A DNA stretch of 5,777 bases from Xanthobacteraceae bacterium (GTDB taxonomy: Bacteria; Pseudomonadota; Alphaproteobacteria; Rhizobiales; Xanthobacteraceae): NCBI GenBank assembly GCA_030043175.1, contig JASHYD010000077.1, forward strand, positions 1 through 5,777. Direction: 5' to 3'. Each line of letters begins with the position of its first letter. Position 1 is the stretch's first letter. A program made the position numbers and the translations under genes. Below, one piece after another: positions 1 through 5,777 of the stretch. Under the pieces are notes generated by a model, which made no database searches, was not told the origin of the DNA, and saw nothing but the letters and a program-made list of their open reading frames with translations.

Positions 1-174
1 TCCACGCGTCGCAAACAACCTGCCGTAGCGGTCAATCATGCGACGAAAATCCTCGGCAACCGCCTCGATCAGCGATCCTCTCGGCGTCCCCCCACAAATA
101 CCGTAACTTGACGAACTGCCTGCGTTATCTGCATCGATCGCCCCGCTAGTGATTCGCGTTGTACAGCCAAGGAA
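1..174 (-). CDS. Possible partial coding frame running off the left edge
   Basis: A minus-strand frame is open for 58 codons from a TGA at 175-177 to the first base of the window, so its 3' part is missing. The residues look protein-like, especially the last 30, which include GGTPRGSLIEAV and then EDFRRMIDRYGRLFATRG. The only ATG is at 37-39 (residue 46 of the frame), with a GAGG about 11 bases upstream, so the real N-terminus could be there, or the frame could be the relic of a longer gene entered by a frameshift. I do not recognise the family and assign no function. Chance openness in GC-rich DNA is a real alternative. Confidence 0.25.
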
Positions 175-230
175 TCAAAGCGCAACCCGCCCGTCTCGAA
201 ATACCGCAACCACACCCGCTCAAGTGTGAT

Positions 231-243
231 TTAGTCAGACTAA
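231..243. promoter_or_regulatory. Perfect 13-bp palindrome, possible operator
   Basis: TTAGTC-A-GACTAA is a perfect inverted repeat with a single central base, lying in an AT-richer patch of otherwise GC-rich DNA. The size and symmetry suit a dimeric repressor site, but no regulator gene or convincing promoter is beside it, so the role is inference. Confidence 0.25.
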
Positions 244-251
244 GCGCGGGC

Positions 252-267
252 GACAAATTGACAAATT
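252..267. repeat. Tandem 8-bp direct repeat GACAAATT x2
   Basis: Two exact, adjacent copies of GACAAATT (252-259 and 260-267) lie nine bases after the palindrome. Their junction creates TTGACA at 258-263, a perfect sigma-70-type -35 hexamer, but I see no matching -10 box at 16-18 bases, so a promoter is not called. Confidence 0.4.
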
Positions 268-300
268 CATCCCAGGAGGCGCACCGCCAGGTGGTAGCGA

Positions 301-847
301 GATGCGCGTGATGTTCGCTGATTGCGCGCCGCCCTTATCATCATTTCAAAGAACGCTTATCGAAGTTTACCGTGAGTTCTGCCTTCTCGATTGGCAGGGC
401 GATCGTGACGTGCGTGTCTGCCTAGCACCACCATCGGGGCCGACCTCGGCGGGCGGTTGCACCGGCTGGCAAATTGCTCAGGTTACGGGGTACCGATCGA
501 TGTTCGGTGCGTGTGAAGGAGAGCTGGCTTCGCCACCGACGCGTTGAGGCTATCGAGCGCCGCGAGCGGGGCGAGGTCGTTGACGAATGTCGCCCGCACC
601 TACCGCATGGCACACGACGATAATGCGGCCGTAGCCCGCGCCGCGCTCGCCAGAGGCCCGTCATCGTCAATCGGCAGTCTTGCCAACTGTAGTAGATCGC
701 GATGCTGTCCGCGCACACCCACCGAGTTTTTTCCGGCCCGCCGCCCGGCCGAGCCCGCACACAGTCGCCATTTGAACCTCCGGAACTACAGCGGTTACTC
801 AATTGTGAGGGGGGGATGGCTCCCTCTACTGTTGATGAGGTTTCGTT
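301..847. other. No confident gene; coding-like minus-strand scraps
   Basis: Overlapping frames exist on both strands but none has a good ribosome site or a recognisable fold. The most protein-like pieces are on the minus strand. A stretch at 344-421 reads ADTHVTIALPIEKAELTVNF and then DKRSLK before a TGA at 341-343, but is preceded in frame by TAG. A different frame just upstream reads QPVQPPAEVGPDGGA. Around 480-590 another reads VRATFVNDLAPLAALDSLNA. They could be pieces of one decayed gene, but I recognise no family. The plus-strand frame 302-547 lies opposite the 341-421 piece and looks like its shadow. Just before the next gene, TTGAAC (772-777) and TTACTC (795-800), 17 bases apart, form only a weak promoter candidate. 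Confidence 0.3.
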
Positions 848-1162
848 ATGCGCAAATCAATCTTTGCGTTGGCCGCAGTTCTCGCGCTTGGCGGCCTATC
901 GCTTACCACTAACGCGTTCGCTCGCGGGGGTGGACACGGCGGTGGTCACGGTGGCGGACATGGCGGCGGACATGGCGGCGGCCACGTTGCTCACTTTGGG
1001 GGGCATGGACCCAGCGGCCACTTCGGAGGTGGACATCGCGGCCGCGTTTTCGCGGGTGGACATGGCCGCCGTTTCTGGCACGGCCGATGGTGGGGTTATG
1101 GCGTTGGTCCATGCTGGAAACGGTCAGACGCTTACGGCGAGTATGTGTGGGTCTGCGATTAA
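848..1162 (+). CDS. Exported Gly/His-rich small protein (GGGH repeats)
   Basis: A 104-residue protein of unknown function. Residues 1-25 are a typical Sec signal peptide: MRKS, a hydrophobic core rich in Ala and Leu, and likely cleavage after NAFA at 25. The mature part of about 79 residues begins with five exact GGGH units (27-46), then looser G/H/F-rich sequence to about 75, then an aromatic C-terminus with W77, W81, W82, W90 and W101 and two cysteines (C89, C103) in GVGPCWKR...YVWVCD. Eleven histidines suggest metal binding, and the two cysteines could form a disulfide in the periplasm; both are inference. Small Gly/His-rich exported proteins with a GPCW...VWVC-type tail are common in Bradyrhizobium-like genomes and mostly uncharacterised. 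The ATG is supported by GAGG at 837-840, seven bases upstream. It stands alone, closed by two terminators. A longer overlapping frame (702-1169) lacks a signal sequence and is rejected. Confidence 0.85.
   Translation: MRKSIFALAAVLALGGLSLTTNAFARGGGHGGGHGGGHGGGHGGGHVAHFGGHGPSGHFGGGHRGRVFAGGHGRRFWHGRWWGYGVGPCWKRSDAYGEYVWVCD
926..985 (+). repeat. Five 12-bp tandem units encoding GGGH
   Basis: Five consecutive 12-bp units each encode Gly-Gly-Gly-His. Only synonymous third-base changes separate them (GGG/GGT/GGA/GGC and CAC/CAT), so the peptide is exactly periodic while the DNA has diverged. Copy number could vary between strains by slippage or unequal recombination. Confidence 0.9.
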
Positions 1163-1226
1163 TTCCTGACAACGCACCCGCCAGGCTCTCTTTGTGGTGT
1201 CCCAACCGTTGTTTTTCGACGCGTTT

Positions 1227-1260
1227 GCCGTCGGCCTTTCGGGCCGTCGGCTTCGTTTTC
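1227..1260 (+). terminator. Rho-independent terminator after the GGGH gene (first)
   Basis: GCCGTCGGCC at 1227-1236 pairs with GGCCGTCGGC at 1242-1251 around a TTTCG loop. The stem has nine pairs and one central T-T mismatch. It is followed by TTCGTTTTC, a modest T-rich tail. It lies 64 bases after the stop codon at 1160-1162. Confidence 0.7.
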
Positions 1261-1265
1261 AGAAG

Positions 1266-1293
1266 GGCAGCCCATAGGGGCTGTCTCTTTTTT
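1266..1293 (+). terminator. Rho-independent terminator (second, stronger tail)
   Basis: GGCAGCCC at 1266-1273 pairs with GGGCTGTC at 1278-1285, with one G-T wobble, around an ATAG loop. TCTTTTTT follows, ending in six consecutive Ts at 1288-1293. This is a textbook intrinsic terminator only 14 bases after the first hairpin, so the two act as a tandem pair isolating the upstream gene from what follows. Confidence 0.8.
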
Positions 1294-1301
1294 AGGAGAA
1301 A

Positions 1302-1329
1302 TTCATATTCATATGTCTGAAAGTAAAAT
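1302..1329 (+). promoter_or_regulatory. Possible promoter of the broken gene at 1349
   Basis: In a sharply AT-rich stretch, TAAAAT (1324-1329) matches the -10 consensus at five of six positions, and TTCATA (1302-1307) matches -35 at four of six, with a 16-base spacer. Transcription would start just before the ribosome site at 1338-1343. A tiny frame MSESKI (1313-1333) with AGGAG upstream also lies here and is probably meaningless. Confidence 0.25.
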
Positions 1330-1348
1330 ATGAAGATAGGGGAAATAG

Positions 1349-1760
1349 ATGGCCACCGGTCATAAAACCCCAGGCAGCGGTCGCAAGAAGGATGCTCCCT
1401 ACAAGAAAACCGCGACTCTAGCGGGCGAGATTGGCGCAGCGAAAAGCCACCGGCCCGACACCGCTAGATTTCATGCTGGCGATCATGAGGGATGTGACCC
1501 TTGCGCCGCCGTTAGGCTAGATGCCGCACGCGGCGCCATACATCCACCCGAAGGCCCCTGAAAAGCGCAATATTTTTGCGATCGCGCGGGACTGTCGCAA
1601 GGGTTTAAATACTGCATTGCTCCGTCGAGAAAGACCCGCTTGCCTCAGGCTGCGCAAGGGTCGGCGCCCGACGGCCGACCCCACTCCGCTCTCACCGATC
1701 GAGCGGATCACTGAGATCCTGGAGCGGCTCTTCCTGGCGCGGCCCGAAGTCACGACCTAG
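1349..1760 (+). pseudogene. Frameshifted short gene, alphaproteobacterial/phage-type protein
   Basis: The start is good: AGGGGA at 1338-1343, then ATG at 1349, reading MATGHKTPGSGRKK and later KKTATLAGEIGAAK. Coding sense then jumps frame three times. After about 1445 the +1 frame gives ATGPTPLDFMLAIMRDVTLA. From about 1505 the first frame gives AAVRLDAAR. From about 1530 the +1 frame returns with AAPYIHPK, and that frame then runs to TAG at 1758-1760. An extra A in AAAA (1442-1445), a lost base near 1502-1507 and a gained base near 1529-1534 would restore one product. The order basic Gly/Lys-rich N-terminus, PLDFMLAIMRD, RLDAA, APY-HPK recalls short proteins found in alphaproteobacterial genomes and prophages (DUF5681/small-terminase-like, from memory). 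The part after about 1570 is unrecognised and its membership is uncertain. Decay is likelier than sequencing error because the neighbouring amidase is uninterrupted. Confidence 0.6.
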
Positions 1761-2222
1761 CTACTCGCCGAGCTTCGCCGCTGCGACACCTCGGCCTTGC
1801 CAAAAACTGTTCGGTCCGGCGTATCACTCGCCGTCGACTCCCGCGGATATGTCGGCCGCCTGCGGCCCGGCGCCGGTTGACGGGTCACCTGCCGAGCCGC
1901 CGTCTGGCGTCGATCCGACGCCCGGCGAGGTGTCCCCAGAGCCGGGGCCGACGCGGTCGAAGCCTGGCTTTACCGCTTACAAAGCGATCTGGTCTTGCCG
2001 CGGCCTTAGCAGCCAATGCGGCGGGAGGGGCTCCGGTAAGGATCGCCGACATCCGGGCGCGCACCAAATTGTTCGCCAGCGCTCGGCAATCGATCATTCA
2101 TTCTCGCCTGCGACCCAATTATATTCGATAGCAACATTGCGTTGTTGAACGTAGCCGCTTTCATCTAGCCCTGGCAGAACGCGGCAGCAAGGTGAGCAGC
2201 TCCACCGCGTCGAACCGCATGC
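1761..2222. other. No confident gene between the pseudogene and the amidase
   Basis: The frame ending in TAG at 1758-1760 stays open beyond it to TGA at 1878-1880, reading LLAELRRCDTSALPKTVRSG and more, so the TAG may be a nonsense mutation in a longer ancestral frame. Plus-strand frames at 1849-2148 and 1877-2131 overlap each other, one with a coding-like patch APVRIADIRARTKLFASARQ. None has a clear ribosome site. On the minus strand an ATG two bases beyond the amidase stop opens only 19 codons (2161-2220). No terminator for the amidase is visible here. Confidence 0.3.
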
Positions 2223-3887
2223 TTACGGCTGGGCTGCAGCCCTCCCCAGCACATCGCTCGGTAGCGCGGGCGTGTGCTTGGGCAACACCCGCGCTTTGGT
2301 CGCCTGCTCGAAGTCGTAGCCATAGGCGAGCACCTGCCCTTCGCTGAACGCCTGCCCGAAGAACGAAATCGTTACGGGCAGACCCGACCACGTCATGCCA
2401 GCGGGCACAATCAAATCCGGAAAGCCGCTCTCGTTGGCGAGGTTCGTCGGAGAGTCGGTCGGTGCCGGAAGACCATCGGGCTTGATATATTGGGCCGGAC
2501 GCGGCGACATCGGATAGACGATGGCGTCCAGTTGGTATTTTGCAAAGAGCGCCATGACCGCCGCCTTCGTCGACACCAGCGCCTCGTTCTTCGCGGCAAT
2601 GTAGGACGGATCGCTCAAATCGAGCGCAACGGACGCCGTGTATTTGAGTGCGACGGCTTTTTCCGGACTCCGGTACCCGCCTTTCGGATCATTCGCACGC
2701 GCGACGATCTCGTCGAGTGTCTTAGGGTACTGCGGCTCCGACGTTTTCAGATAGTCAGCGATCTGTGCCTTGAATTCCGCATAGGTTACGATGTTGTAGA
2801 GCGCCCCCTTCGATTGGAGGATGTAGTCTGGGTACTTGATTGGGTCGATGACGATTGCACCGAGTTTTTTGAGCGTGACGATGGCCGCCTCGACGACCTC
2901 ATCGGTGCCGGCGTCCTTTCCCATGAAGTCTCGCGCAATCCCGATGCGCGCGCCTTTGAGCGCGCCCGTCTTCAAGTACTTCGTGTAATCTCGCTCGAAT
3001 CTCCCCGCGCTCTTCGTCGTCGCGTCATCGGCCGGATCGACGCCGGTCATGACCCCCAACGCCACCGCCACATCGTGGACGCTGCGCGCCATCGGCCCCC
3101 CCGTGTCGAACGAGAGCGCCAGCGGCACGATGCCTGCGCGACTGAGAAGCCCGTGCGTCGGCTTCAGGCCGACAATTCCGTTGGCTGACGATGGGCCACG
3201 GACAGATCCGCCGGTATCGGTGCCCAAGCCAAATTGTGCGAAAGCGGCAGCAACGGCGGCCCCTGTGCCGCCGCTCGATCCGGCAGGACCGTGCAGGAGC
3301 TCGTGTGGATTTTTCGTTTGACCGCCTGCGGAGCTGGAGCCGTTGGGTACCGAACCCGCTTTGATAATCTCCGGATCGGTCGCCCCGCTTACGCTGCCGC
3401 CGCTGCCAGCGAACTCGCTGAGGTTCACCTTGGCCAGCATGATCGCGCCAGCCTCGCGCAGCTTTTTCACCATGAAGGCGTCCTGCTTCGCCATATGGCC
3501 TTCGAGAAGCTGCGATCCCGCCGTCGTCGGCATGTCGAAGGTGTCGTAGTTATCCTTCAACACGACGGGGATCCCCTGCAGCGGTCCGCGCACCTTGCCG
3601 CTCTTGCGTTCCGCATCGAGCTGCCGCGCCTCCTCGAGCGCCTTTTTGTTGAGAGTGATGATCGCATTGATAGCCGGACCCTGTTTGTCATAGGCTTCGA
3701 TCCGCTTGAGGTACGCGCTCACCAATTGCTCGGACGTCAACGTTCCGTCAGCAAACGCCGCATTCAAGTCGGCGATTGTCGCGGTCTCGATGTTCAGTCC
3801 TGCGGCGCCCGCGGGCACGTACAACGCGCCAGTGAGCGCACACGATGCAACTACCGAATACAGCACTCGTTTCATGCGCACAGCCAT
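2223..3887 (-). CDS. Exported amidase-signature hydrolase (peptide-amidase-like)
   Basis: A complete 554-residue member of the amidase signature family, which hydrolyses C-N amide bonds using Ser-cisSer-Lys. Residues 1-29 form a signal peptide (MAVRMKR, a hydrophobic core, then PAGAA), so the enzyme is probably periplasmic or secreted. The catalytic Lys is K111 in GIPVVLKDN. The cis-Ser is S204 in GPAGSSGGTGAA. The nucleophile is S228 in GTDTGGSVRGPS. The 24-residue gap between the two serines equals that of well-studied family members. Also seen are AKVNLSEFAG (152-161), GIVGLKPTHGLLSR (237-250) and DTGGPMARSV (261-270). The C-terminus carries DAIVYPMSPRP and SGFPDLIVPAGM. The signal peptide and a GGQTKNP segment before the cis-Ser recall the secreted peptide amidase of Stenotrophomonas; the substrate cannot be read from sequence. 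The frame is open 38 codons further upstream, but the ATG at 3885-3887 has an ideal ribosome site and begins the signal peptide. The gene is monocistronic as far as visible. Confidence 0.94.
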   Translation of the reverse strand: MAVRMKRVLYSVVASCALTGALYVPAGAAGLNIETATIADLNAAFADGTLTSEQLVSAYLKRIEAYDKQGPAINAIITLNKKALEEARQLDAERKSGKVRGPLQGIPVVLKDNYDTFDMPTTAGSQLLEGHMAKQDAFMVKKLREAGAIMLAKVNLSEFAGSGGSVSGATDPEIIKAGSVPNGSSSAGGQTKNPHELLHGPAGSSGGTGAAVAAAFAQFGLGTDTGGSVRGPSSANGIVGLKPTHGLLSRAGIVPLALSFDTGGPMARSVHDVAVALGVMTGVDPADDATTKSAGRFERDYTKYLKTGALKGARIGIARDFMGKDAGTDEVVEAAIVTLKKLGAIVIDPIKYPDYILQSKGALYNIVTYAEFKAQIADYLKTSEPQYPKTLDEIVARANDPKGGYRSPEKAVALKYTASVALDLSDPSYIAAKNEALVSTKAAVMALFAKYQLDAIVYPMSPRPAQYIKPDGLPAPTDSPTNLANESGFPDLIVPAGMTWSGLPVTISFFGQAFSEGQVLAYGYDFEQATKARVLPKHTPALPSDVLGRAAAQP

Positions 3888-3895
3888 CTCCCTCT

Positions 3896-3900
3896 CTCCT
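3896..3900 (-). promoter_or_regulatory. Ribosome binding site fixing the amidase start
   Basis: AGGAG on the minus strand lies eight bases before the ATG at 3885-3887. The next in-frame ATG (3873-3875) would be 20 bases away, and the upstream ATG at 3999-4001 would put 38 polar residues before the signal peptide. The site therefore decides the start. Confidence 0.85.
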
Positions 3901-3979
3901 GCGGTCTCCAGACGACGGTTCGTCGGTCTTGGCGCCGTCTCGCGCAGAGCAATAAGCGTGCCAGGCCGTCGTGACCGCT

Positions 3980-4006
3980 CAAACGGGCATGGGCAACCCA
4001 AACGGG
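3980..4006. repeat. Direct repeat CAAACGGG upstream of the amidase
   Basis: Two exact copies of CAAACGGG at 3980-3987 and 3999-4006, start to start 19 bases apart (nearly two helical turns), sit about 95-120 bases upstream of the amidase ATG. Same-face spacing would suit an activator or repressor site. This is inference from position and spacing alone. Confidence 0.3.
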
Positions 4007-4112
4007 TGACTTCTTAGAAAAATGCATCATATATCCGCCCAACCGGGCCCGCCATCCAAAAGAACTTCCTTAAATCCTTCGGCTGCAACATAGAGATCAC
4101 GACGCGACTCGG

Positions 4113-4283
4113 GTGACGAGTCCCTTTGCGGTGAGCCGCAGGTATCCCGACGGCGACCTGAAGCTGTGCGACGTGAACGCTAGGGATTTACGTCGCCTGC
4201 TCACAGGGGACCTTGAAGCCGTGATCTGCGCATTGCCGGGTGGGTGGCCCGATGAGCGAACTCTTTCGATTCCTCTTTCGTGA
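4113..4283 (+). CDS. Possible short hypothetical protein, GTG start
   Basis: The frame is open from a TAA at 4071-4073 to TGA at 4281-4283. It has no ATG; GTG at 4113 gives 56 residues and GTG at 4131 gives 50. The second has a weak GAG about ten bases upstream; the first has none. The sequence is soluble and looks like real protein: FAVSRRYPDGDLKLCDVNAR, then DLRRLLTGDLEAVICALPGG, then WPDERTLSIPLS. The opposite strand gives a far less natural product. I do not recognise the family. It is divergent from the amidase across about 225 bases. It could be a real small gene, or the surviving 3' end of a longer one whose start has been lost. Confidence 0.35.
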   Translation: MTSPFAVSRRYPDGDLKLCDVNARDLRRLLTGDLEAVICALPGGWPDERTLSIPLS

Positions 4284-4809
4284 GCGGATAACCGTTTTTA
4301 CTTCCGAGAATTAAGCTTATCGGAACCAAACCCGATCAGTTGGCGCAGTTAATTTCGGATCACGGTAAGTTTTTATTGTCGCGCCTATTCCCGCGCAGAC
4401 TCAAACCATGTCCCGCTCATGATTTGTGGTTTTCTTCATTTCAACACCTGATTCGATTGCGGGGGTATTCCCCTCTGTCATCGTCCGAGTACATCTCGGT
4501 CTTAGTGCACCTTCAACCAGACGAGCTTGACGCGCTCGCCCCATCCCGGGGCGGCCGGAGAAGCCTGCCGTCTCGGATAGGGTGGCGAACCAGTTGGTTG
4601 ACCGATCACTCTGGACCCGTAGTCCGGCCATGGCGCAGCACAAAACGGCGCCGCGCACCGCATCAGCAACTCCATCATCGATTGGCCGCCGCCTGGTCCG
4701 GCTGCGGATGTAAATATGCCGCGCGGGGTACCCGGTCGGTGAGTCTCTTGATCACCCACGCGCGCCAGATCAGTCCGGCTCGACGTCGACGTGAGTCTTG
4801 CCGCCCTGC
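4284..4809. other. No confident gene; many overlapping frames
   Basis: A 243-codon plus-strand frame (4340-5071) begins plausibly as MAQLISDHGKFLLSRLFPRR but soon becomes Arg/Ser-rich, has no clear ribosome site, and runs antisense to the S9-peptidase remnant, so its 3' half is a shadow. Minus-strand frames at 4401-4658 and 4502-4809 may hold further scraps of that remnant; PRGIF near 4720-4735 resembles the PRGLW motif that follows the N-terminus in such peptidases, but I cannot align the rest. CTCTTTCG is directly repeated at 4261-4268 and 4273-4280, just before this stretch. Confidence 0.3.
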
Positions 4810-5013
4810 GGGGGTGTTGTCGCTTTGCCCGAAGAACATGACGAGTGCATTGCGGTCGACGACGAAGCTCGCATCCGAATCGAAGCGCGACAATATCTTC
4901 GCGTCTTGCGCCTCGACCAGGTCGGAACGCGCGCGCCCTCGACCTCTTCAAGCCGAGAGATATGGATCGTCGTCGGGCAAGTCGATCGTCCGGCGGGGAT
5001 CGTTGGCGGGCAT
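4810..5013 (-). pseudogene. N-terminal remnant of a prolyl-oligopeptidase-like (S9) gene
   Basis: From ATG 5011-5013, with an AGG about nine bases upstream, the frame reads MPANDPRRTIDLPDDDPYLS and then stops. The adjacent frame continues RLEEVEGARVPTW, and the first frame resumes with VEAQDAKILSRFDSDASFVV and DRNALVMFFGQSDNTP. Removing one C at 4955 turns TCGG into TGG. Adding one G within 4915-4919 turns TGGTC into TGGGTC. The result joins as DDPYLWLEEVEGARVPTWVE AQDAKIL, closely matching the usual S9A start: D-D-PYLWLE-(E/D)-VEG-(E)-RAL-WV-AQN, then DRDALLAIFD-PDNIP. Intact family members are cytosolic or periplasmic serine peptidases of roughly 680-720 residues; here only about 68 codons are recognisable, and the propeller and catalytic domain are absent. 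The fragment is a relic, not a functional gene. Confidence 0.65.
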
Positions 5014-5777
5014 AAGGCGAAGGCCTCACGCAATATACCCGACCCTGCTTTCTTCACTCGGTGCTTTTTGAGCGGCAACGGCTGCCGCTAAGCGCAATGC
5101 TCGCGGGACATGAACCTGCGTCAACGAGACAACGAGTGCGGTTCCACCTTTTTGGGAGTGGAGCAAATGATGGTCCGCGATGCGCGCTTCGTAGCGGCGT
5201 GCCGCATTCCACCCGCTCCGCCGCTTTTCGCGGCTAGCGTCTTCACGCCGGCGGCCTCGTGGATATCCCTCCTCCGGCGACAGGTCAGGCTGCAAGCATT
5301 CCAGATGGCACAGATCACGCATAACGCGAGTTTGATTGGCCGACCTATCCTCTTCAAACCCCATCAGGTGGCGGTCTAGCGCCGACCCCGAACAGAAACA
5401 CGACCCGGGCGCAACGGATGACCCGCGAGTGGAGAGCTGACCCTTGACAACCCCCCGGCCCGTTACAAAAGGAATGCTTCTCCGTTCATGCAGCTATGCG
5501 ACCACCGCGCTGGTATCATGTGTGGCGCGAAATGGCTAGTCCGACACAAAATGGACACGCTGGCTTGGGACCTTCTTAAAAGGACGAGCGTGCAATCGTA
5601 GTCGCAACTACGCTCGAGCCGGGGTGGCTGCAGGGCTGAGTCTCTGATCTTTGGCATGAATCTATCCGGACCTGTGCCGGTTGCGCTTTCCTGCATTCGC
5701 GGCGGCTTACTGTTTCTGCTTTATAGCGGGGAAGCGTACCAGAGACCCGGGGATGAGCCTGACCACCGAGCAATGCC
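5014..5777. other. No supported gene
   Basis: Frames on both strands overlap without a winner. The plus frame 5110-5379 (89 codons) contains AQITHNASLIGRPILFKPHQ and has slightly better codon-position bias; the minus frame 5026-5364 (112 codons) ends 13 bases before the S9 remnant's ATG. Neither has a good ribosome site or a recognised family. TTGACA at 5444-5449 is a perfect -35 hexamer, but the sequence 17 bases on (AAAAGG) is a poor -10. Downstream of it a 37-codon frame (ATG 5488, MQLCDHRAGIMCGAKWLV...) is too short to support. The right end is non-coding or a gene edge. Confidence 0.3.
5585..5616. repeat. Two overlapping, mutually exclusive hairpins
   Basis: CGTAGT (5597-5602) pairs with ACTACG (5607-5612) around a CGCA loop. 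Alternatively CGAGCGT (5585-5591) pairs with ACGCTCG (5610-5616). The two share bases and cannot form together. There is no T-tract, so this is not an intrinsic terminator; any role is unknown. Confidence 0.3.

Noticed and set aside
782..806. EcfG-type general stress promoter (GGAAC with downstream CGTT)
   Set aside because: GGAAC is present at 782-786 but no CGTT occurs at the expected 16-17 bases.
702..1169. 155-codon plus-strand frame across the GGGH gene
   Set aside because: Overlaps a gene with clear signal peptide, ribosome site and periodic repeat in another frame; its repeats (DMAA) are by-products of the GGGH coding DNA.
1313..1333. Six-codon frame MSESKI as a leader peptide
   Set aside because: Too short, ribosome site 14 bases away, and no attenuator follows it.
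2161..2220. 19-codon minus frame starting two bases after the amidase stop (MRFDAVELLTLLPRSARAR)
   Set aside because: Too short and without a ribosome site; could be a gene fragment but cannot be supported.
2274..3188. Long plus-strand open frame of 304 codons
   Set aside because: Exact antisense of the amidase, Arg-rich with no domain; a shadow frame.
3888..4001. 38-codon N-terminal extension of the amidase from ATG 3999-4001
   Set aside because: It is polar, Arg-rich and precedes a perfect ribosome site plus signal peptide starting at 3887.
4458..4475. GGGG-TATT-CCCC hairpin as a terminator
   Set aside because: Only a short stem and no T-tract on either strand.
4340..5071. Long plus-strand open frame of 243 codons
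   Set aside because: It becomes Arg/Ser-rich, lacks a ribosome site and lies antisense to the S9-peptidase remnant; length is explained by GC-rich composition.

Overview
This is a GC-rich window with strong third-position GC bias, recognisable Shine-Dalgarno sites and gene types common in soil Alphaproteobacteria. A Bradyrhizobium/Rhodopseudomonas-like source is an inference from the style of the proteins, not a demonstrated identity. The window is gene-poor: two genes are convincing, and long stretches hold decayed coding sequence or nothing recognisable.

Layout. 1-847: no confident gene; short coding-like fragments on the minus strand (one runs off the left edge) and a perfect 13-bp palindrome. 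848-1162 (+): small exported Gly/His-rich protein with five exact GGGH repeats, followed by two tandem intrinsic terminators (1227-1293). 1349-1760 (+): a broken gene whose conserved-looking pieces lie in two frames and can be rejoined by three single-base indels. 1761-2222: no gene. 2223-3887 (-): intact exported amidase-signature hydrolase (554 aa) with a clear Ser-cisSer-Lys triad, the best gene in the window. 4113-4283 (+): weak candidate for a short GTG-start gene. 4810-5013 (-): N-terminal remnant of a prolyl-oligopeptidase-like (S9) gene, restored by removing one base and adding one. 5014-5777: no supported gene.

The genes do not form an operon or obvious pathway. The two intact genes both encode exported proteins but are convergent and separated by the broken gene. 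The theme of the window is gene decay around an intact amidase. I found no CRISPR array, RNA gene, complete insertion sequence, or convincing new multi-gene system.
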